DNA of 64,000 bases from NCBI GenBank assembly GCA_029216955.1, contig JANAVB010004000.1, forward strand, positions 1,757,025 to 1,821,024, in the 5' to 3' direction. The DNA comes from Iris pallida. Its lineage: Eukaryota; Streptophyta; Magnoliopsida; Asparagales; Iridaceae. Every line of letters begins with the position of its first letter. Within the stretch, counting starts at the first letter, position 1. Shown here piece by piece: positions 63,815-64,000 of this stretch. Below the pieces are notes generated by a model. It was not told the DNA's origin. It did not search any database and worked only from the letters and a program-made list of their open reading frames with translations. The position numbers and the translations under genes were made by a program.

Positions 63815-64000
63815 AGTCGACTCGAGGTTTTCTACAATCGTGAAATTGACAAGATGTACCTAGGAAATTCGTGATCTTCTAGACCGACTGTTCGTGATCT
63901 TAACTATCATTCCATTACAATGTAAACTTGGGGTTTTCGAAATAAATTACTAGGGTTAGGATTTCGAGAAAAATAGCTAGGGTTAGGTTTTCGAAATAAA
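63815..64000. other. Window edge, repeated ctagggttagg motif
   Basis: ttcgaaataaattactagggttagg and a second copy ttcgagaaaaatagctagggttagg (differing slightly) lie 36 bp apart at the edge. On the left flank near 58680 the opposite-strand word aaaccctagttat occurs. This could belong to a terminal inverted repeat but the match is too short to decide. Confidence 0.35.

Overview
This window is plant nuclear DNA, almost certainly from an angiosperm with a transposon-rich genome. The evidence is an exon ending like a plant mitochondrial pyruvate dehydrogenase E1-beta, Ty3/gypsy-type LTR elements primed by initiator tRNA-Met, a CACTA (En/Spm) element, an L1-type LINE with a plant zf-RVT domain, Tourist-type MITEs, a tRNA-derived SINE and a plant-mobile-domain (PMD) gene. 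I cannot name the species. Apart from the host exon at the left edge, every protein signal I recognise belongs to a mobile element, and most are broken.

Layout. 1-700: end of a host gene, with a fold-back repeat in its last intron and a 3' UTR. 1180-2990: palindromic MITE, possible degenerate MITE, SINE, and a Tourist MITE with a clear TTA duplication. 4559-7500: minus-strand LTR beside a decayed gypsy gag. 7694-14383: pieces of two families of largely non-coding minus-strand LTR elements, including one LTR with a primer site on one side and a polypurine side on the other. 14384-38397: a CACTA element whose TNP2-like gene is split by a long-LTR element (18367-34302), itself split by a younger LTR element (26812-34109). 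Duplications (ctagt; ttctt/ttcta) and an intact empty site in the sister LTR (about 22510) fix this three-level nesting.

38398-43000: more LTR fragments and one plus-strand LTR with a TATA box. 43222-47214: a 5'-truncated LINE between (TA)n tracts. 47269-48275: two complete and one partial copy of a MITE whose core is a GTTAAT/ATTAAC hexamer array. 48460-57220: LTR pieces in both orientations, including a roughly 4.1-kb LTR with a 10-bp-phased W-box cluster. 58840-63830: the most unusual segment. A PMD gene (minus) and an OTU-like fragment of a MULE-type protein (plus) lie among 28 imperfect palindromes of the form AGGACTGCC...GGCAGTCCT, spaced alternately about 10 and 21 bp.

The coding parts do not form a pathway. 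The CACTA carries remnants of its two usual genes, the LINE an endonuclease/RT gene, and the LTR elements mostly no protein at all, so they must have used proteins supplied by relatives. The PMD/OTU/palindrome-array segment is the best candidate for an undescribed element, but its outer ends are not resolved here.
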